Below are positions 58,112-64,000 of a stretch of 64,000 nucleotides of DNA, piece by piece; within the stretch, counting starts at the first letter, position 1; each line of letters opens with the position of its first letter. The position numbers were made by a program, and so were the translations under genes. The notes under the pieces are model-generated. The model saw only the letters and a list, made by a program, of their open reading frames with translations, was not told the origin of the DNA and did not search any database. Source of the DNA: Apiotrichum sp. Y4204. Its lineage: Eukaryota; Basidiomycota; Tremellomycetes; Trichosporonales; Trichosporonaceae. The stretch is taken from assembly GCA_025531455.1 (NCBI GenBank), contig JAMYHL010000127.1:1-64000 (forward strand), given 5' to 3'.

Positions 58112-59205
58112 ATGTCATACGTCATGGCTGATTCCGAGCTGTCCACCCGCCGTCACCGCATGACTATGGCTTGCCAGTACTGCCGCCAGCGGTTAGTCAC
58201 ACAAATATAGAACACGTGCTTGTCTACAATTGCTAACACCTTATCAGTGAGATTAAGTGTTGCGGCTCAGCCCCTTGTGCCAACTGCACTCGAACAGGCC
58301 ACACCTGCGGCTACTCGCCCGTGTCCGATGAGGCCAACCGCTGGACTCGCCAGAGGAAGGCTGTCGCCAAGGCCGCCAAGGTCACTTACAGAGCCACCCG
58401 CGTAGCTCCTTCCTACATGGACGTCTCCGTCTCCTCGATTCCCTACCTGGCTGGTCCAGGTGACGTTCCCGCTCCCAGAAGCTTCTCCACGCCGGGTATT
58501 CACGCTTCCCCCCTCCTAGCCTACTCACCCGTCCCTCCAGCGCCAGCCATTCCGTCGCACGCACAGTTGGAGTATCCATGGCTCCTGGGCCGGCCTGTGC
58601 CCTTGACGAACGACCTGCCCACGGCAGCAGTTCACTCTGCCATGACCGACGAGGAAATCTACGACGCCGATGAGGCTTCAGCTTACGCTACCTGCACCGC
58701 GACCCCAGTGTCCTCCACCGAGTCGCCGGCTTCGCCTTCAGACCGCATGCCAGTTACCCCTTGGGACAAGCCGCTTCTCAACACACTGCCTCACAACACA
58801 CTGCCTCACAACACGCTGCGTCACACCTCCAATCAGGCCCTCTTCCAAGCGCCCAGCGGCCTCACTTACACGCCGCAGCCCTCCCCCTTCTCGCCCTCGC
58901 CACTTTCCTGGGCAACCTATCCTAAGTCGCCGATTCTTTGCGCCGGGCAAGCCGTGCAGCACAACCATCCCCAGCAGCTCAACCAGCCCCTGTTGGGCCT
59001 GGGTATCGGACATGCCTATGCGCCTGCGTGCTACTCGAGCCCTCTCAGTAACGAGTACCTCCCGGTCTTTGGCCACTGGCCCCAGCACGACGAACACTCG
59101 GCGTACCTCCAGACTAGGCCGAGAACAAACGTCCAGTCCTCTAGTCTGGACTCTTCCCGCGACGAACTTTTGACTCTGGACAAAACCATCCTGCTATCCC
59201 AGTAG
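58112..59205 (+). CDS. Zn2Cys6 transcription factor, intact
   Basis: Exons 58112-58191 and 58248-59205 join inside an Arg codon to give 345 residues. The cluster CQYCRQREIKC, CGSAPC, ANC, TRTGHTC has canonical C-x2-C-x6-C-x5-C-x2-C-x6-C spacing and is interrupted by the intron after the second Cys pair. A basic linker (RWTRQRKAVAKAAK) follows, then a long Pro/Ser-rich region with a 15-base repeat and acidic MTDEEIYDADEA that could activate transcription. The large fungal regulatory domain is absent, so the protein is short for the class. Start chosen at MSYVMADSEL; MADSEL is an alternative. Function unknown. A partial relative lies 1.2 kb upstream. Confidence 0.85.
58779..58823 (+). repeat. 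Three in-frame 15-base repeats
   Basis: Three copies of caacacactgcctca (the last with two changes) encode repeats of NTLPH inside the regulator. The frame is kept. Confidence 0.85.
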
Positions 59206-61089
59206 TCTGCGGACTCTCAACTCTCTGTATCGGCCTCCTCTTTCCCCAACAGCACAACAGACTCTTGAGGCAATACTGTCCGGGATGCAACAAACATTGA
59301 GTCGCGCCTCCTTGGTCCCTGCTATATTACGCCTCCAGCAACTTACTACCTGTGGACGGCAATGAACCTGGGCCTCTGAACGGTCAGATGTCTGATTTTC
59401 TGACTGGCTAGCACACACACACCCTGCTGATCTGTTGCTTTCCTCAGTACGCCTACACTGGTGAGCGTAGCCGACTGGTATCTGGCTCGTCGTCCACTCC
59501 CGTGGCGCTATAACCTTTCTGACCGATCCTGCCCACAGACCGGATTGTCCAATCTTCTGTCCTCTAAGAGCCTGATGGGTCCGGATCCACTGTGGAGCCT
59601 CTAACGTTTCCAAAGGGCACAAGATGACCGGAGGGCCACTGTCATGGTTGCCACAGAATACGATTGCACACTGGGCGGCCGGTTTTACAATCTAGTCCCT
59701 TCTCGAAAAAAACCCTCATTGTCCACGGGCACATTCGTGTTTTCCGACGGATGCTGTATAAATCTTCCATTTAGCCGACCTACGCGCCCTGAGCCACACG
59801 AACAAGGGCAGGTGCGCTCTGGGTCAGTGTAATGCTGGGGTAATTTGGTGTGCACATCGCCACTGTGATAGTCCGAGGAAGACCCCAGGCAGCCGGCTTC
59901 AGGACCCCGGTATAGAACCTCCCTCTCCGGCTGTGGCGGAGGCAATGGGCACCACACGGTCGGGGGGCTGTCTAGCCACGTAGGGTGCTCGGCCCTGCGC
60001 CAAGAACAGACATATGGTCTTCAGCCAGTGCTGAAGGCCGTACAAAGGGGCGATGTTCACACTCAGCTCGGCGTCGATGACACTGGACATTGAGATCAGC
60101 TGGGTGCTCTGAGAGGTATGGGTCGAGCGTCTGCCCACAGAATAGCTGTGGATGGCACTGTATGTTCTGTAACCATTGGCATCACCACACGAACTTGATC
60201 GTGCATACTTAAGCAGTGCCCTCTCTGGATGCGACTGTGCAAACCTACCTCTGCGAGTGTATTGTTGGCTGTGTGGTAGGAGCTGTGATCGGCAGGACCA
60301 CGAGGGCCACGAGGACCCCTAACGCATTTGGATCCTGCAGCTGCGCATTGTACGTCACTCAGTTCCGCATGGATCGGTTATGACGGGCTGCTTCATACAT
60401 CGATTCCAAGACACGACACACACTGACCCCACAGCCGCCTTACAGTTTCACTCTGGAAGCTTAAGTTGGAGGACGCGCAAGGCTTTAATTTGATCCTGGC
60501 TTGGATGCCTCATGGGCGTAGGCTGTACGGAACGCATTGTACCCCCATTGCCGCTAGCTTTCCTACGGTCGTTGAGCAGGTGCTTCGCTCTATAGAGTAG
60601 GTGTACACCGCCTGAGCTGGCCAGGCGATTGCAATGTTTCCGTTCTAAGTACTGACGCCGAGAAACGTAGGATTGTGCCACCAGAAGGAACAAAGGATAT
60701 GCTGACTCGGAAGCTATTCATAGGCCTGCCGCATCGGAAGAACGGGACCAGCATGAGGGTGCGGGGGTAGGTAGGGGTAATGAGCAATTGGCAGTTTCAC
60801 AGCATAATCCACGCCAGGGTCCATTTGGCCGTTTGACTGCAGGCCATGCCTGACGATGTCTCATCCGCTGGAGGGATATCCTTGAAGAGACAACGCTACC
60901 AGCACATTGAATTAACAAGGTCTGCCTGACACAACCTGCGGAATTGTAAACGGTGAACTGACCTTCATTTCGGTTCTATTTTGTACCAGTGGCGAATGCC
61001 TGACCTGATAGAGGATCCACTCAGGCGCGGAATATGACCTCCCTCATTTAACCATAACATTCAGCGAGACTATCAGGCCACCGACACTA
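59206..61089. other. Spacer
   Basis: Short frames on both strands. A minus-strand stretch near 60.05 kb (SSVIDAELSVNIAPLYGLQH) looks mildly coding but is unassigned. Confidence 0.4.
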
Positions 61090-61329
61090 CCATTCCGGTG
61101 TTGGTGTTGATGTCAGGCTCCAACGGAATGGTGGGCAGGGATTGAGTACATTTTCCGCCGGACCTGAACGGATGCCCACCTTGTTAGTCTGAAGGCCGCA
61201 TTTAGAGCGAAGTGAATGACTTGCCACATCCATGCCAAAAAATGTTGCGGTGACCGCACGGTGGTTTGTGAGATGAGCAACAGGTGAGGTGTTATTGAGG
61301 CCGCGCAACGATACTCTGGGCTATTCATC
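61090..61329 (-). repeat. Inverted dispersed repeat, right copy
   Basis: Reverse-orientation partner of 57091-57355. The pair brackets the 58.1 kb regulator at a distance of about 4 kb. Confidence 0.6.
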
Positions 61330-61738
61330 CGCCATCGAAACCAGTTGAGCTCCGGAGAGGGCTAGATAGCATCATGGTATCGGGCCGATGCGGCCGCCAA
61401 TGCTGTCTGTCGCTTAAGTCTGTTAGGATTCTGTTTCATTCATCCTGAACGGCATAAGCAAGAGGACCTTGTTGCACATTTGCACATGCTCAACAAACTC
61501 TCTCCGTGAGTCGTCAACGCTTACATATCTCTATGGCTACACATCTCTAGGGCTACCAGTCATGACCAGCTGGCTGGATGGGCAGGGAGGTAAGTACCAG
61601 GCACCGATCCGGTACTCAAAAGTCGGAGTGCGCATTTTGTGGGCATTGTTGTTATGGCAACAACAGCTTGGGGAAAGTTGAAGGCTGGGCAAAGGGGCTT
61701 GACTGAAGGCACTGCACTGTTGCTATGCCTTGTGCGCA
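61330..61738. other. Spacer
   Basis: Nothing recognised; ends at the left arm of the aquaporin inverted repeat. Confidence 0.4.
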
Positions 61739-62034
61739 TTCCACCCCGCCGTCACCTTTGCCCTTGTCCTCATTGGCGTCATCACCCCTGTCCGTGGCGC
61801 TGTCCTCTTCATCACTCAGCTCCCTGGTGGCCTCGCTGGCGCGGCCCTCGCCGACGGTCTCACTCCCGGTCCCCTGGGAGGGTCATGAACACCTCGATCC
61901 AGAAGCCCCGGGCGACCAAGCAGGATGGTAGCAGCGTAGAGGGGACCAGCGAGCTGGGTGATGAAGAGGAGAGCGCCACCGACGGGGGTGATGCCGCCAA
62001 TGAGGACAAAGGCAAAGGTGACGGCAGGGTGGAA
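61739..62034. repeat. Inverted repeat made of two aquaporin NPA segments
   Basis: Left arm 61739-61828 and right arm 61945-62034 are 90 bases each and match at 82 of 90 positions when one is reverse-complemented. Both encode FHPAVTFA-VLIG-ITPV-GA then LFITQL. The 116-base centre carries further aquaporin sequence from each side. The arms could form a long hairpin. Confidence 0.85.
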
Positions 62035-62200
62035 GAGACCACCCGAGATGCGGAAGAAGCACCAAAGGTTGGCGGTGAGCGAAAGGCCGAACATGAGACC
62101 AGTGTAGAGGCTAAAGGATGTCAGCAAATGGAGATCACGCTGGTTCCGGGGGAAGATGACTCTCACCTCACAGGTTGGAGGTGTTGGCAGTGGAGGAGCC
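61886..62200 (-). pseudogene. Aquaporin/aquaglyceroporin relic, truncated at a head-to-head junction
   Basis: Minus strand: TANTSNL, an intron-like gap ending at about 62.12 kb, SLYTGLMFGLSLTANLWCFF, RISGGLFHPAVTFAFVLIGG, ITPVGGALLFITQLAG and, in another frame, RGFWIEVFMTL. This is the order helix 2, first half-helix, helix 3 and the start of helix 4 of MIP channels. The NPA motif is HPA. The opposite-strand copy at 61739-61888 covers the same helices and continues GGLAGAALADGLTPGPLGG. Neither copy has the second NPA half. Confidence 0.75.
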
Positions 62201-62487
62201 GCATGTCGACGTGTACCACGGTTATGGCATGACCGAATGCTCAGCAGCGAAGCACATAATCCAGGTTTCGAAGGCTAAGGGTCACGAGGGGTTCTACGTG
62301 CAGCATGTTGCCCCCGAAGGGCAGGACGCACCCCACGGTGAGCGCGGCCAACTATGGCTCCGCGGTCCGTGTATCATGCGTGGGTACCACAACCGTCCCA
62401 AAGAAACGTCCGAGGCAATGGAGCCCGGAGGGTGGTACCGGACGGGTGACGTTCTTTTGCGCGACAAGACTGGGTGGTGGAAGCGTC
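62201..62487 (+). pseudogene. Adenylate-forming (ANL/AMP-binding) enzyme fragment
   Basis: DVYHGYGMTECSAAK carries the YGMTE motif. GERGQLWLRGPCIMRGYHNR, PKETSEAMEPGGWYRTGDVL and LRDKTGWWK match the region containing the ATP-ribose-binding Asp (YRTGD). About 95 residues in one frame, bounded on the left by the aquaporin relic and on the right by a possible donor at 62487. It lacks the P-loop-like motif, hinge and catalytic Lys, so it is inactive. Acyl-CoA synthetase or 4-coumarate ligase type; nothing suggests a multimodular synthetase. Confidence 0.8.
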
Positions 62488-63183
62488 AGGTCAATCGTTC
62501 GCTCGCTTGTCATGCGCACTTGCGCAATTGTTTCTTCTAACGGGGGTGCTGTGCTTCCCAATTCGGATTCGGTGGTTCGTTTGGATCAGTTGATTCCGGC
62601 AATTACATTCACCCGGCGTGAACCCAGAGGGCGAAGGCTTGCAGCCGGTAAGCGATGGCTGTGTTCAGTCTGTTATTTATGGTCAGCTGGCGACTACTCG
62701 TTCCATCGCTGCCCTGTCGGTGGCCACCATTTCGCCAGCTTCCAAATGGCGCCTCATTCTTTGGATTCATTCCCTCCTACCACCTTGCCAACAGCAACTA
62801 CTTCAGATCAGACAGTCTCTACAGCGATTCCCTCTCGCCTGCCACAGCTAGTGTTTCTCGGCAAGTCAGCCGAACGAGCAGTGAGCCAGCTAGGCCCATG
62901 GTACCCGCTCCTTCGAGGCATTCCTCTGGCTCCTCAGAACTATCCCATTTATTACCCCCCCCGTGGCCCGGCAAACCTGGGCCAGCAAGAATATCCTGCT
63001 ACCAACAGTGTGGCCGCCCGCGACCATTGTTCGTTCGGTCATGGCTTGTCAATTGCCACTGAACTCCTCCCTCCGACCCCCAATGGCCTGCCCCGTCGGA
63101 TTGTGTAGCTGATAAAGCCAGCCGGCAGGGCCAATCAGGACAGGCCGGACCAACGTCTGGTCTGGATAAAATTCGTTCGTGTG
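62488..63183 (+). other. Region upstream of the VIT gene, possible lost N-terminal exon
   Basis: A plus-strand frame at about 62.73-63.06 kb is Ser/Pro-rich (NSNYFRSDSLYSDSLSPATA, SVSRQVSRTSSEPARPM), like the cytosolic N-terminus of fungal Ccc1-type proteins. It does not join the VIT frame without a break. Confidence 0.35.
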
Positions 63184-63919
63184 ATGACTGCCAGTGTCTC
63201 AGGAGGCATTAATGTGTCTTTGGCTTTGACTGGGTGTGCTTCTTCGCTAGGCAACAGTCAACTGGTCGTCAGCGTGGCTATGGCTGTCATAGGCTCTGGC
63301 GCTGTATCGATCGGTCTAGGCAGCTTCTTGGCCTCTCAAGCCGCGCTCGAGCAGTTCAACCGCCTGTACAACCAGACTGCAGACCGCATACTCGACTCGT
63401 ACGAGGACGAAATGGAACACAATGCCCACCGTATTCTCGGTCCCTTTGGCGTCAGTGAGATCCTGTCAAGGCTTGTTATCAACGACCTCCTTGATGCAGA
63501 GGGAGCTGCCCTCAGTACCGCCGAGCACAGCTCCACATCTGGACAGGTGAGGCCCAACGGCGAAGGACCCATGCGCACAGTTGGCCTCACTGCCTTCCTG
63601 CTCAAGTTCGGCCAAGGCATTCAAGCAGAATCCGCGGGTGTCTGGTTCTCATCGCTGGCTACCGCCCTGGGCCATCTTCTTGAAGGATTCATTCCAGTGT
63701 CTCTGTATATCCTCACCGGTGGTATCGATGGTGGCATTCGTTGGTTTATGGCCCTCACAAGCCTCTTGCTGTTTGTTTGTCACTGGAGGCGCCAACAGCT
63801 ACTTGGCCGACTCGACCAGAGACCCTAGGCACTACTTCCAAGATGCAACCAGGACAGTGGTAGTTGGTTGCAGTTGCGCCGCTGCCGCTTTCCTCCTGGT
63901 CATGGCCATAAGTGTCTAG
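63184..63919 (+). pseudogene. VIT/Ccc1-type vacuolar iron (Fe2+/Mn2+) transporter with 4-base duplication
   Basis: GGINVSLALTGCASSLGNSQ then LVVSVAMAVIGSGAVSIGLG matches helices 1-2 of VIT/Ccc1 (DGLTVPFALTAGLSSLG...). A cytosolic acidic helical region follows (SYEDEMEHNAHRILGPFG). Helices 3-5 are WFSSLATALGHLLEGFIPVS, LYILTGG and FMALTSLLLFV. At 63770-63778 TTTG is duplicated, and the frame falls into RQQLLGRLDQRP-stop. The other frame continues VTGGANSYLADSTRD and TRTVVVGCSCAAAAFLLVMA to TAG at 63919. The usual first half of helix 1 (RDVxxGxSDG) is absent or lies upstream. Ccc1 stores iron in the vacuole. Confidence 0.8.
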
Positions 63920-64000
63920 CCGTCGGACTCAAAAGGCCGCCTGGGCATGAAACCAACAAGCTGGAAGCTTCAGGGGCATCTGTTAAATAGGCATCATGCA
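63920..64000. other. 3' flank to window end
   Basis: No feature seen. Confidence 0.4.

Noticed and set aside
62201..62487. Adenylation domain as evidence of an NRPS or secondary-metabolite cluster
   Set aside because: Only about 95 residues of a stand-alone-type ligase, with no carrier or condensation domains and no cluster partners.
1..64000. tRNA genes, CRISPR arrays, bacterial operons, retrotransposon polyproteins
   Set aside because: No paired A/B boxes with a cloverleaf, no spaced repeats, no Shine-Dalgarno-led operons, and no reverse transcriptase, integrase or gag motif in any frame.

Overview
The window looks like nuclear DNA of a basidiomycete yeast, most likely a tremellomycete. 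Genes are split by many very short introns (about 30-60 bases, GT-AG with one GC-AG). The recognisable families (Pcl-type cyclins, Zn2Cys6 and MATA-type HMG-box regulators, a CPL1-like secreted protein, Nramp, VIT/Ccc1, fucose-permease-like MFS) fit such a fungus. Nothing bacterial, viral, CRISPR-like or tRNA-like was seen. The species assignment is inference.

Layout. 1-0.96 kb: Pcl-type cyclin (-), running off the left edge. 5.7-6.6 kb: dead NEK-like kinase. 7.4-9.0 kb: unrecognised broken gene (-). 9.0-19.4 kb: the best preserved block, holding a DUF1349 protein, a bHLH regulator (-), a sugar transporter (-), an intracellular GH32 fructosidase (+) and a second related bHLH gene (+). CACATG boxes cluster in front of the DUF1349 gene and between the divergent transporter and GH32 genes. 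20.4-29.2 kb: GH3 fragment, broken Nramp transporter, sugar-transporter tail, a nearly intact fucose-permease-like MFS gene with one in-frame TAG, and GH13 and GH32 relics. 31.3-36 kb: CPL1-like secreted protein with one TAG, and a Zn2Cys6 regulator with frame breaks. 36.7-44 kb: second cyclin relic, AAA ATPase relic lacking its P-loop core, an intact HMG-box gene and a pectinesterase-like scrap. 45.9-46.8 kb: intact secreted cysteine-rich protein. 49.8-50.9 kb: relic of mRNA guanylyltransferase with Arg for the catalytic Lys. 53.5-54.3 kb: secreted-protein relic with ATA where ATG is expected. 55.5-59.2 kb: one broken and one intact Zn2Cys6 regulator. 61.7-62.5 kb: inverted pair of aquaporin segments abutting an adenylate-forming-enzyme fragment. 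63.2-63.9 kb: VIT/Ccc1 iron transporter with a 4-base duplication.

How it fits together. The 9-19 kb block reads as a candidate fructan/sucrose-use module: uptake (MFS), intracellular hydrolysis (GH32), two bHLH regulators, and shared E-box plus CCAAT promoter architecture. Much of the rest is a gene graveyard with long spacers and relics of genes that are normally conserved or essential. This suggests a low-constraint duplicate region (homeolog loss after hybridisation, a subtelomere, or a dispensable segment). Several otherwise clean genes carry exactly one frameshift or one TAG, so base-level assembly errors must be excluded before each is called dead. Exon boundaries were inferred by eye from splice signals and reading frame.
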